Part shown: one piece after another, positions 56,802-64,000 of the stretch
How positions within the stretch are numbered: position 1 is the first letter of the stretch
How the letters are laid out: the number at the start of each line of letters is the position of its first letter
Origin: Aequorivita iocasae
Lineage (GTDB): Bacteria > Bacteroidota > Bacteroidia > Flavobacteriales > Flavobacteriaceae
Assembly: GCF_016757735.1 (NCBI RefSeq)
Contig: NZ_CP068439.1
Coordinates: 3,126,001-3,190,000, forward strand
Direction of reading: 5' to 3'
Length of the DNA stretch: 64,000 bases
Notes under the pieces: model-generated
Databases searched by the model: none
Seen by the model: the letters and a program-made list of their open reading frames with translations, nothing else
Told to the model about the DNA's origin: nothing
Translations under genes and position numbers: made by a program

Positions 56802-58709
56802 ATGAGCAATTACCACATCAAGAATTTAGAAGAATACTTTCAAGTCTACAGAAAATCGGTTCGCGATCCCGAAAGTTTTTGGGAAGAAATTGCAGAAGAA
56901 AATTTTATGTGGCGCAAACGGTGGAACAATGTACTCGAGTATGACCTTGCAAAACCTGAAGTTTCTTGGTATAAAGGGGCAAAACTTAACATAACCGAAA
57001 ACTGCATCGACAGACATATTTATACACGTGGTGACAAAACAGCCATCATTTTTGAACCCAATGATCCTTCTGAGGCTGCAGAGCATATAACATTTAAAGA
57101 ACTTCACGAGCGAGTTTGCAGGTTTGCAAATGTACTGTTGGAACAAGGTATAAAAAAGGGTGACAGAGTGTGCATATACCTACCCATGATTCCTGAATTG
57201 GCAGTTTCTTTGCTTGCCTGCGCGCGTATCGGCGCTATACACTCGGTGGTTTTTGCTGGTTTTTCTGCAACTGCACTTGCTACGCGCATTAATGATTCTG
57301 ATTGTAAAATGATTATTACCAGTGACGGTTCTTACCGCGGCAATAAAACAATTGATTTAAAAGGTATCGTAGATGAGGCTTTGGAAAACTGCGAAGGCGT
57401 AAAAACTGTTTTGGTTGCAAAACGCATCAATAGTGAAATATGCATGAACCCAAATCGCGATAAATGGCTCCAACCATTATTAGATGAAGCCTATCATGAC
57501 TGTGTAGCTGTGGTTATGGATGCCGAAGACCCCTTGTTTATATTATATACGTCGGGCTCTACCGGAAAACCCAAAGGAATGGTACACACCACAGCTGGTT
57601 ATATGGTCTATACAGCTTATACTTTTAAAAATGTATTTCAATATCGCGAAAATGATGTGTATTGGTGCACGGCAGATATTGGTTGGATTACCGGCCACAG
57701 CTATATCGTTTACGGCCCTTTGGCAAATGGCGCTACAACACTAATGTTTGAAGGCGTACCTTCGTATCCAGATTTTGGAAGGTTTTGGCAAGTTGTAGAA
57801 AAACACAAAGTCAACCAGTTTTATACCGCTCCCACCGCCATTAGGGCATTAGCAAAAGAACGGTTGGATTTTTCTGAAAATTATGATCTTTCCTCCTTAA
57901 AAGTTTTGGGGAGTGTGGGTGAACCTATCAACGAAGAAGCTTGGCATTGGTATGATGAAAACATTGGGAAAAGAAAATGTCCCATTGTAGATACTTGGTG
58001 GCAAACTGAAACGGGCGGGATCATGATTTCGCCCATTCCTTACTCAACACCCACTATTCCCACATATGCCACCCTGCCATTGCCGGGAATACAACCTGCA
58101 CTGCTGGATGAAAATGGCGAAGAGCTAAAAGGCAATTTGGTGAGTGGACGTTTGTGCATCAAATATCCGTGGCCCGGAATGGCAAGAACTATATGGGGCA
58201 ATCATGAACGGTACCGTGAAACTTATTTTTCAACTTTTGAGAACAAATACTTTACAGGAGATGGCGCACTGCGTGACAGCACGGGCTATTACCGAATCAC
58301 AGGCCGTGTGGATGATGTTATAATTGTTTCAGGACACAACTTGGGCACTGCGCCTATTGAAGACGCAATAAACGAACATCCGGCAGTGGCAGAAAGTGCC
58401 ATTGTAGGTTTTCCGCACTATGTGAAGGGAAATGCGCTTTATGGATTTGTAATATTAAAAGAGGTTGGAGAAAGCCGCCTGCACGAAAACCTGAGGAAAG
58501 AGATAAATCAAATCATTACAGAACATATTGGACCCATTGCCAAATTGGACAAAATACAATTTACTACAGGTCTGCCAAAAACCCGAAGTGGAAAAATAAT
58601 GCGCCGCATCCTTAGAAAAATTGCCGAAAGGGACACTGCAAATCTCGGCGATATCACTACGTTGCTAAACCCAGAGGTTGTACAGGAAATAATAGAAGGA
58701 GCGGTTTAA
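56802..58709 (+). CDS. acs: Acetyl-coenzyme A synthetase
   Basis: This 635-residue ATP-dependent ligase makes acetyl-CoA from acetate via acetyl-AMP. The adenylate-forming signature is YTSGSTGKPKGMVHT; other family motifs are WCTADIGWITGHSYIVYGPL, VDTWWQTETGG (acetate pocket, with the conserved Trp) and YFTGDGALRDSTGYYRITGRVDDVI. The C-terminal lysine motif is PKTRSGKIMRR (site of acetyl regulation). Length is usual for Acs. A 222-base gap precedes it, which may contain its promoter, though I could not place one. It sits outside the island and is a normal central-metabolism gene. Confidence 0.96.
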   Translation: MSNYHIKNLEEYFQVYRKSVRDPESFWEEIAEENFMWRKRWNNVLEYDLAKPEVSWYKGAKLNITENCIDRHIYTRGDKTAIIFEPNDPSEAAEHITFKELHERVCRFANVLLEQGIKKGDRVCIYLPMIPELAVSLLACARIGAIHSVVFAGFSATALATRINDSDCKMIITSDGSYRGNKTIDLKGIVDEALENCEGVKTVLVAKRINSEICMNPNRDKWLQPLLDEAYHDCVAVVMDAEDPLFILYTSGSTGKPKGMVHTTAGYMVYTAYTFKNVFQYRENDVYWCTADIGWITGHSYIVYGPLANGATTLMFEGVPSYPDFGRFWQVVEKHKVNQFYTAPTAIRALAKERLDFSENYDLSSLKVLGSVGEPINEEAWHWYDENIGKRKCPIVDTWWQTETGGIMISPIPYSTPTIPTYATLPLPGIQPALLDENGEELKGNLVSGRLCIKYPWPGMARTIWGNHERYRETYFSTFENKYFTGDGALRDSTGYYRITGRVDDVIIVSGHNLGTAPIEDAINEHPAVAESAIVGFPHYVKGNALYGFVILKEVGESRLHENLRKEINQIITEHIGPIAKLDKIQFTTGLPKTRSGKIMRRILRKIAERDTANLGDITTLLNPEVVQEIIEGAV

Positions 58710-58914
58710 TAATTTTCTTAAAGTCAACCAAAAAAATGCTCCACCAAAAAGAACTTTTAAATTAGATTTTCTCTGTTGGGTCTTAAAAAAGGCTTGACGT
58801 TTTTTAACTGTTTATGTTTTGTTTGTATAAATATGGTTCGAAATGGGTCAAAGAAAAGTGTATATAAATCAATGGAAAAATAATTGTTTGAATACCTTTA
58901 AAAATTGACAATTA

Positions 58915-59124
58915 ATGAATTATAACCCATTTAACCTCTTCTTTATGCTCTGGACCGTCCTTTTCCTATTTTTATCAGTGGTGGCTGCCGTTCTTGGTTT
59001 TTTGGGATTGGGGTTTGGCCCAATTGAACCCGCCAAAACTGTCTTTTATGTTTTTGGCGCCTGCTTGTTGATTTCTCTCTTTATGCAAAGAAGAAAAAAA
59101 AAGCGCAAAAGCTATTATGAATAA
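58915..59124 (+). CDS. Small membrane protein (69 aa)
   Basis: This 69-residue protein has two transmembrane helices (about 8-30 and 40-58) and a basic tail RRKKKRKSYYE on the cytoplasmic side. No family is recognised. It stands alone between acs and the AraC regulator, followed by a terminator, so it is probably monocistronic. Similar tiny two-TM proteins are common in flavobacteria. Confidence 0.6.
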   Translation: MNYNPFNLFFMLWTVLFLFLSVVAAVLGFLGLGFGPIEPAKTVFYVFGACLLISLFMQRRKKKRKSYYE

Positions 59125-59143
59125 TTTTAAAGAGATTTTAAAA

Positions 59144-59170
59144 GACCGCTTAAAAAAGGCGGCTTTTTTA
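59144..59170 (+). terminator. Terminator after small membrane protein gene
   Basis: The short stem CCGC/GCGG around TTAAAAAAG is followed directly by CTTTTTTA on the plus strand, 20 bases after the stop codon. Confidence 0.65.
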
Positions 59171-59303
59171 TTAAATTCATCTCCCTAAAACGTTATTAAG
59201 CACTACCTTACCTAATGGAGAAGCATATAAGTTAAAAAAACTATTACTAAGCAATATTCCATTCCAATTGTAAATAGTATTTTGGCCTAAAAATAATTTC
59301 CAA

Positions 59304-60323
59304 ATGAATTCTATTCAAGTAAATTCCCTGCCCTTAAAAGATGTAATTAGGGACATTGCCCAAGTTTTTAATATTTCACATACCGAAAATTGCGGAGAAT
59401 ATTTATTGCAATTGCCCCCTTCAGTTGGCGAGGGCACTATCCGCGGCATTAACTTTGATGGCGGCTTGGGTCTTATCCAGTACGATTGTATCTTTAATAA
59501 AGACTTTGAAATTCACTTTGTAGTAAACAATGTACACCCTCTTAAGTTCCTCTATACTGTTAATGGAATTCTTCATCATCGCTTTGAAAATGAGGAAGAA
59601 CTGCACGAAATAAACCAATATCAGAACGCAATTGTAGCCAGCAGTAAACACAATGGGCACGTTTTGTTTTTTAAGGCTGAAGAAAAAATAAAGGTTAACA
59701 GTCTTGAAATAGACCGGGAGAAATTTCAAACTAAGATGGAATGTGATATAAACAGCCTGGACGATGAACTAGAAAAACTGTTCAAGGATATAGAAGCCAG
59801 CGGCGCTTTTTATTACAATGGAAATTATAGTTTAAATATTGCAGACATTTTAAACCAGATGATTGATTTTACTGCCGAAAATTTTACGCGAAAACTGTTT
59901 TTGGAAGGCATGGCGTACCAAATTTTAACCCATCAAATATTACAATATCAAGACGACAAAATGGATGAGGGCAACCGCACCTTGCTTCGCTCTTCAGAGT
60001 TAAAACAGATACATATGGCTTCCAGTTTAATCGAGAACAACATTTCCCAAATACCCACTGTGGAAAATCTGGCAAAAGAAGCTGGCTTAAATATCAATAA
60101 ATTACAGGAAGGGTTTAAAAAGCTTTACGGTTCTACCGTAAACAACTATGTGCAGAAAAAAAGATTAGATGCCGCCTATAATTTATTAACCAAAACCGAT
60201 TTAAGCATTTCAGAAATTGTAAACGCCATTGGGTTGAGCAGCAAAAGCTACTTCTCAAAAATTTTTAAGGAGAAATATGAAATCTCTCCATCAGATTTTC
60301 GGAAGAAACACAGAAATCAATAA
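59304..60323 (+). CDS. AraC-family transcriptional regulator
   Basis: This 339-residue protein has an N-terminal sensor part (1-220) without recognised ligand motif and a C-terminal AraC-type double HTH at about 235-335. The first HTH includes IPTVENLAKEAGLNINKLQEGFKKLYG and the second LDAAYNLLTKTDLSISEIVNAIGLSSKSYFSKIFKEKYEISPSDFRKK, the classical AraC signature. It is free-standing with a terminator after it. The target is unknown; acs or neighbours are only positional guesses. Confidence 0.9.
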   Translation: MNSIQVNSLPLKDVIRDIAQVFNISHTENCGEYLLQLPPSVGEGTIRGINFDGGLGLIQYDCIFNKDFEIHFVVNNVHPLKFLYTVNGILHHRFENEEELHEINQYQNAIVASSKHNGHVLFFKAEEKIKVNSLEIDREKFQTKMECDINSLDDELEKLFKDIEASGAFYYNGNYSLNIADILNQMIDFTAENFTRKLFLEGMAYQILTHQILQYQDDKMDEGNRTLLRSSELKQIHMASSLIENNISQIPTVENLAKEAGLNINKLQEGFKKLYGSTVNNYVQKKRLDAAYNLLTKTDLSISEIVNAIGLSSKSYFSKIFKEKYEISPSDFRKKHRNQ

Positions 60324-60329
60324 AAAAAA

Positions 60330-60356
60330 CCCCGAGCAAAATAGTTTTGCACGGGG
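60330..60356. terminator. Terminator after AraC-type gene
   Basis: The stem CCCCGAGCAAAA/TTTTGCACGGGG has one internal mismatch and a 3-base loop; it is preceded by an A-tract (a T-tract on the other strand), so it may work in both directions. Confidence 0.7.
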
Positions 60357-60475
60357 CTTCTCTTCTTCATAGCAATTCTTATTGAGGCTAAAGTAGCAAA
60401 AGCATTTTAGTAGTTTTAACTCATATGAAGAAATCTTTGACCCAAAATATATTTTATTGAATAGTTAAAAAAGAA

Positions 60476-60507
60476 AACCCTTCCCTGCAGCGAGGTCGGG
60501 AAGGGTT
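60476..60507 (-). terminator. Terminator after the minus-strand 103-aa gene
   Basis: The perfect 10-bp arms AACCCTTCCC/GGGAAGGGTT are followed on the minus strand by TTCTTTTTT. Confidence 0.8.
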
Positions 60508-60535
60508 GAACGGTTACTATTTGTAGGTGCAACCG

Positions 60536-60847
60536 CTATTTCCAATTTTTTATTTCTTTTTCAAGTTCTGCTTTTGAGTTTCCGGTTGTAGTTTCCAATC
60601 CTTTTAAAGTATCTGAAAATGATTCGTCCTTATATTCAGATGTATTTATATTGATCTTGTATTTTTTTTGAAAATCAGTCGCAATTTTTCGCCATTTTTT
60701 TTCCAAATAATCGCCACCACTGCCCGAATCTTCTTCATTACTATTTTCTGGATTTTTTACATAACTTTCTTCGTCGGAATGGTTATGGTGCTCACTTTGC
60801 GCACCTTTGCCCACACTATGTTTTGGATTTCCGCTTTGCTCACTCAT
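60536..60847 (-). CDS. Small hydrophilic protein, weakly CsbD-like
   Basis: From ATG 60847 (MSEQSGNPKHSVGKGAQSEH) this gives 103 residues; the frame is open 10 residues upstream, but the later start fits the hydrophilic character better. The first half is His/Ser/Glu-rich and disordered; the second half (YLEKKWRKIATDFQKKYKI...LKGLETTTGNSKAELEKEIKNW) resembles the CsbD-like stress-protein pattern W..(K)..Y......L.G..TTG.SK.E..KEI..W. A stress or desiccation role is suggested by the family only. Complete, with a terminator after it. Confidence 0.6.
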   Translation of the reverse strand: MSEQSGNPKHSVGKGAQSEHHNHSDEESYVKNPENSNEEDSGSGGDYLEKKWRKIATDFQKKYKININTSEYKDESFSDTLKGLETTTGNSKAELEKEIKNWK

Positions 60848-60989
60848 AATTGAATATATCCTTGACACAATTGCCAAATTATTAAATATTACTATATTAT
60901 ATTAACGCATATTGTTTAAATAATACCACATTAAGCATAATTTTATCTAAATTTATCAACCACATTTCTATTTTATATCCCCGCAATTA

Positions 60990-61025
60990 GAAACCCCTTT
61001 CTCATTCTGGTGATTAAGGGGTTTC
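60990..61025 (-). terminator. Hairpin after the 38-aa minus-strand gene
   Basis: The perfect 8-bp arms GAAACCCC/GGGGTTTC with a 20-base loop lie 45 bases after the stop of the small gene. Both sides lack a long T-run, so the strength is uncertain. Confidence 0.55.
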
Positions 61026-61069
61026 ACATTATCCATTTGCACAGATAAAATTTTTTCAATTTTCTTAAC

Positions 61070-61186
61070 CTATTCTTCCTCCTCTTCGGGATGACGCTGG
61101 TTTTGAGGTCTGTTTTGCGGATTCCTCTGTTGGTTTGGCTGTTGATTTTCAGGATTCCACTCTTGGTTTTGATTTTGTGTACTCAT
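61070..61186 (-). CDS. Low-complexity Asn/Gln-rich peptide (38 aa)
   Basis: This 38-residue frame, MSTQNQNQEWNPENQQPNQQ and on, ends in RHPEEEEE. Such Asn/Gln/Pro-rich small proteins starting MSTQNQNQ are, from memory, recurrent in flavobacteria. Its bias is not explained by base composition alone, since the codons are varied (CAA, CAG, AAC, AAT). Function unknown. Confidence 0.55.
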   Translation of the reverse strand: MSTQNQNQEWNPENQQPNQQRNPQNRPQNQRHPEEEEE

Positions 61187-61384
61187 AGCAAACTTGTTTT
61201 AAATTAATAAATCATTTTCTTTTCACATTTAAATTTAGCTAACCAATAAACTTCTGAAAGCCAACAAAACCATAAAATTGAAATGGCATACGTTTTTTTA
61301 ACTATACATTATCCTAAAAAACCAATTTGTTGGCAGTTCTTTAATAAAATAGCAAAACAGTTGTCGCATTTTAATAATCAAACC

Positions 61385-61421
61385 CTTTCGGTATAACTCA
61401 ACGGTGTTTTTGTATCTTTGC
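61385..61421 (+). promoter_or_regulatory. Bacteroidota-type promoter of purB
   Basis: The -7 box TATCTTTG at 61413-61420 matches TAnnTTTG exactly and lies 20 bases before the purB ATG. An upstream TTTCG (61386-61390) could serve as a weak -33 element at an acceptable distance. Confidence 0.65.
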
Positions 61422-61439
61422 GGTTTTAAATTTTGAACC

Positions 61440-62783
61440 ATGTACACTAACGCTTTACAAGCCATTTCCCCGATAGACGGTAGATACGCCTCAAAAACGG
61501 CAAGCCTTATCCCTTATTTTTCTGAAGAAGCCCTCATACGTTACCGTGTACAGGTAGAAATTGAATATTTTATAGCTTTGGTAGAATTGGAACTTCCCCA
61601 ATTAATTGATTTTGATCGAAGCATTTTTTCCCAATTAAGAGACCTCTACCTTGAATTTACCGTTCAAGATGCAGTTAAAATCAAGGAAACCGAAAAGGTA
61701 ACAAACCACGATGTAAAAGCCGTTGAATACTTCATAAAGGAAAAGTTTGATTCTTTAAACCTTCAGAAATATAAAGAGTTTATCCATTTTGGCCTGACTT
61801 CACAGGATATAAACAACACTGCCATTCCACTTTCGCTTAAAGATGCCATAAACAACGTGTACGTTCCGCTTTTGGAGGAAGTTAAAAATAAATTGAAATC
61901 ACTTTCCGAAGAATGGGCAAAAGTTTCCATGCTTGCGCGAACGCACGGCCAACCCGCTTCCCCAACACGTTTGGGTAAAGAAATAGAAGTTTTTGTGGTG
62001 CGAATTGAGGAACAGTTTGATTTGATGAATGATATTAAAAGTGCCGCGAAATTTGGTGGCGCCACAGGCAACTTCAATGCACACAAAGTAGCCTATCCCG
62101 ATATTGATTGGAGAGCGTTCGGAAAGAAATTTGTGCAGGATAATTTAGGGCTGCACCACTCCTTTCCTACCACCCAGATTGAGCATTACGACCACATGGC
62201 AGCTCTTTTTGATTGTTTGAAACGAATCAACAATATTTTGATTGATCTGGACAGGGATATTTGGACCTATGTTTCAATGGATTATTTCAAACAAAAAATT
62301 AAAAAAGGTGAAGTAGGCTCCAGCGCCATGCCGCATAAGGTAAACCCTATAGATTTTGAAAACAGTGAAGGAAACTTGGGGATTGCGAATGCGCTTTTTG
62401 AGCATCTCTCGGGAAAACTTCCTATAAGTAGATTGCAACGCGATCTTACCGATAGCACGGTTTTAAGAAATATTGGCGTTCCCATTGGGCATACGCTTAT
62501 AGCTTTTCACTCTACTTTGAAAGGTCTGAACAAGTTATTGTTGAACCAATCAAAATTTGATGAAGATCTGGAGAACAATTGGGCTGTTGTGGCAGAAGCC
62601 ATCCAAACCATTTTAAGGAGAGAAGGCTATCCTAATCCTTATGAGGCGTTAAAAGGATTGACGCGAACCAATGAACGTATTAACCAAACTTCCATTGCAA
62701 ATTTTATTGAAACGCTAGAAATACCTGAAAGTGTTAAACAGGAAATGCGAAACATCACCCCATCAAACTACACTGGAATTTAG
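61440..62783 (+). CDS. purB: Adenylosuccinate lyase
   Basis: This 447-residue enzyme of the fumarase/aspartase superfamily acts twice in purine synthesis, splitting SAICAR to AICAR and adenylosuccinate to AMP, each releasing fumarate. It begins MYTNALQAISPIDGRYASKT, with family motifs HFGLTSQDINNTA, ARTHGQPASPTRLGKE and the signature GSSAMPHKVNPIDFENSEGN (flexible catalytic loop). Length is typical. It has its own promoter and is followed by a bidirectional terminator. A housekeeping gene outside the island. Confidence 0.97.
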   Translation: MYTNALQAISPIDGRYASKTASLIPYFSEEALIRYRVQVEIEYFIALVELELPQLIDFDRSIFSQLRDLYLEFTVQDAVKIKETEKVTNHDVKAVEYFIKEKFDSLNLQKYKEFIHFGLTSQDINNTAIPLSLKDAINNVYVPLLEEVKNKLKSLSEEWAKVSMLARTHGQPASPTRLGKEIEVFVVRIEEQFDLMNDIKSAAKFGGATGNFNAHKVAYPDIDWRAFGKKFVQDNLGLHHSFPTTQIEHYDHMAALFDCLKRINNILIDLDRDIWTYVSMDYFKQKIKKGEVGSSAMPHKVNPIDFENSEGNLGIANALFEHLSGKLPISRLQRDLTDSTVLRNIGVPIGHTLIAFHSTLKGLNKLLLNQSKFDEDLENNWAVVAEAIQTILRREGYPNPYEALKGLTRTNERINQTSIANFIETLEIPESVKQEMRNITPSNYTGI

Positions 62784-62794
62784 ATTCTTGAATA

Positions 62795-62832
62795 TAAAAA
62801 AGGCTTCATCCAAATTTAAGGAAGAAGCCCTT
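62795..62832. terminator. Bidirectional terminator purB / DUF4252 operon
   Basis: The arms GGCTTC and GAAGCC have A/T-rich flanks; on the minus strand the stem is followed by TTTTTTATA, on the plus strand by CTTTCTT. It separates the convergent purB and DUF4252 genes. Confidence 0.72.
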
Positions 62833-62853
62833 TCTTACTATTAATCAACTACT

Positions 62854-63393
62854 TTAATCTTTAAAAATTTCTCCGAAACCTTTTAGTTTAGAGACGTCCA
62901 AATCACCCCGCTCTGCAGATTTCATAAGTTTTAGCATTTGATCTGGACGCATATTATCTCCCAACAATCTAAAAACCGCAAAGCCACGTGTATCATCAAT
63001 TGCAAAAACAATTACCTCGTCTATGGCGTCTTCTTCACCCATATATTTTAAGGTAGCATTCCAATCGTTGCTTTTTATCCGGGTCAATTCTTTGTATTGC
63101 TCTTGATCCAAAATTGCCTTAAGTTCTTGGCGCTCTTTTACATAATCTGCAGTGTCACCTTCAATAATAGGGTAAGCCACCACATTTACTTTTTTTATAG
63201 TGTTCAGTATATCCTTTTCTTCTTGGGTGAAATTGCTGGTGTTTCCTTGAAGCAAACTAGCAGCGATGTCCATCTTTACGAACTTGTCATCATCCTGTTT
63301 TTCTACTAAATACTTCTGCAAAGACTTGTCGCTACAGGAAGTTAGGGCTATTGCAGTTAGCGCTAAGACCATACAATATTTTACCAGTATCAT
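62854..63393 (-). CDS. DUF4252 lipoprotein
   Basis: This 179-residue lipoprotein (signal ...LTAIALTSC) has the DUF4252 pattern: KNVNVVAYPIIEGDTADYVKERQELKAIL-like centre and IDEVIVFAIDDTRGFAVFRLLGDNMRPDQMLKLMKSAE near the end. DUF4252 proteins are small envelope proteins of Bacteroidota of unknown role, often in pairs and next to ECF sigma/anti-sigma genes in the same operon. It follows the second DUF4252 gene by 2 bases and is probably its co-transcribed partner. Confidence 0.85.
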   Translation of the reverse strand: MILVKYCMVLALTAIALTSCSDKSLQKYLVEKQDDDKFVKMDIAASLLQGNTSNFTQEEKDILNTIKKVNVVAYPIIEGDTADYVKERQELKAILDQEQYKELTRIKSNDWNATLKYMGEEDAIDEVIVFAIDDTRGFAVFRLLGDNMRPDQMLKLMKSAERGDLDVSKLKGFGEIFKD

Positions 63394-63395
63394 AA

Positions 63396-63935
63396 TTATT
63401 GTTTTTTCTTTTTATCGATATTCTTCAGTTCTTCGCTACCGGGAACCTTCAGGTCCTCAGTAAGCTTTGAAATTTGTTTTAAATCGATATTTCCAGTGAT
63501 GCTCATTATAATGGTTGTAGGTTTTCCGTCCACAATTCCGTCCATATGCATCAATAGTTCGCTTACAAAGTTTTCGTTCTTACCTTCTTTGCTGTAAAAT
63601 TTAATATTTCTCCCATCCTCCTTTACGCGCATCAATTCACCCAAATTCTTAGAGGTTGAAATATATTTTGCTACCGCAGCATCCATTTTTGAAGACACTA
63701 CAGGGTTATCTGTTGTAAAAATCTTGATGTTTTCTAAATCGTTCACCATTTTCAGATATGCTTGTGCTTCCGGGTCGGTGGAATTAAGGTCCATTTTGCT
63801 CAAAAGTTTGAACATATTTTTGGTAACTACCACAGCGGTTACGTCCTTTTCGTTTTCAAAGGAATCAAACGCGTTCTGTGACCAAGAAACCATTGGTGCT
63901 ATTGCCAGTGCTATTATTATTGCTGCTTTTTTCAT
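63396..63935 (-). CDS. DUF4252 exported protein
   Basis: This 179-residue protein has a cleavable signal peptide (1-19, ...MVSWSQ) and a DUF4252 body (NMFKLLSKMDLNSTDPEAQAYLKMVNDLENIKIFTTDN ... MRVKEDGRNIKFYSKEGKNENFVSELLMHMDGIVDGKPTTIIMSITGNIDLKQISKLTEDL). It is the first gene of the pair with the lipoprotein gene 2 bases downstream. The upstream part of the operon, usually a sigma factor gene, would lie beyond the window end. Function unknown. Confidence 0.85.
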   Translation of the reverse strand: MKKAAIIIALAIAPMVSWSQNAFDSFENEKDVTAVVVTKNMFKLLSKMDLNSTDPEAQAYLKMVNDLENIKIFTTDNPVVSSKMDAAVAKYISTSKNLGELMRVKEDGRNIKFYSKEGKNENFVSELLMHMDGIVDGKPTTIIMSITGNIDLKQISKLTEDLKVPGSEELKNIDKKKKQ

Positions 63936-64000
63936 CGTTTATAAGGGTTATTAAGTTATTGTTTGTTTTTAAAGGTTATTATTCAAAAATTCTATCTTTT

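Noticed and set aside
56690-56944. Plus-strand frame overlapping the start of acs
   Set aside because: Lies in another frame over the leader and first part of acs; no recognisable product.
1-64000. CRISPR arrays
   Set aside because: No regularly spaced repeats of 25-40 bases were seen anywhere; the only long repeats are the two RHS blocks.
1-64000. Intact insertion sequences or integrase genes
   Set aside because: No transposase or recombinase with catalytic motifs found; the integrase of the ICE must lie outside the window.

Overview
The window comes from a member of the Bacteroidota, most likely the Flavobacteriaceae. The basis is AT-rich DNA, Bacteroidota-type conjugation genes (TraM/TraN, BtgA/MobB/MobC-like mobilization proteins), flavobacterial marker families (Lacal_2735-like, DUF2452, TIGR03643, DUF4252), a TAnnTTTG-type promoter in front of purB, and the near absence of Shine-Dalgarno sequences. 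I cannot name the genus.

Layout. (1) 1-12.2 kb is part of an integrative conjugative element (ICE): the ends of the transfer operon (traM end, traN), then a cargo cassette on the minus strand that reads as a CBASS-like anti-phage operon (57-aa basic protein, LRAT-fold hydrolase, two-TM NUDIX protein, CD-NTase). These are followed by a sigma-like/Panacea-like pair, an AlbA_2 ATP-binding regulator, the mobilization module (mobC, mobB, BtgA-like), two small ICE proteins and ssb. (2) 12.2-12.95 kb is a non-coding stretch. (3) 12.95-24.3 kb is one long plus-strand operon encoding a compact type II secretion-like machine: two accessory proteins, three pilin-like proteins, GspF, prepilin peptidase, GspE, GspD secretin, GspL-, GspM- and GspC-like proteins and an FN3-like lipoprotein. 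(4) 24.5-32.9 kb holds an OmpH-like protein, a lipoprotein, a 1981-aa RHS-partner protein, a 185-aa secreted module and a 240-aa secreted protein. (5) 32.9-53.8 kb holds two giant RHS proteins (3246 and 3448 aa). They are essentially identical over residues 1-1555 and over a 1030-residue RHS core, but differ in a central domain and in the C-terminal toxin tail. The shared blocks are strikingly GC-rich, whereas the variable parts are AT-rich like the genome. RHS1 ends in an AHH-type HNH nuclease and is followed by a probable immunity gene; RHS2 ends in an unrecognised tail. (6) 53.8-55.5 kb is a decaying boundary: a convergent lipoprotein gene, a frameshifted XRE regulator, non-coding DNA, and a short sequence resembling a tRNA-Ser 3' end directly followed by a terminator, which may mark the island end. 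(7) 55.7-64 kb is ordinary chromosome: three small flavobacterial genes, acs, a small membrane protein, an AraC regulator, two small hydrophilic proteins, purB and two DUF4252 genes.

How it may work together (inference): the RHS proteins and their partners carry Sec signals and follow a complete T2SS-like operon on the same strand, so this locus is a candidate dedicated secretion system for polymorphic RHS toxins. The two copies would share a common shell and be diversified in both a binding-type domain and the toxin tip. The CBASS-like operon would be defence cargo of the neighbouring ICE.
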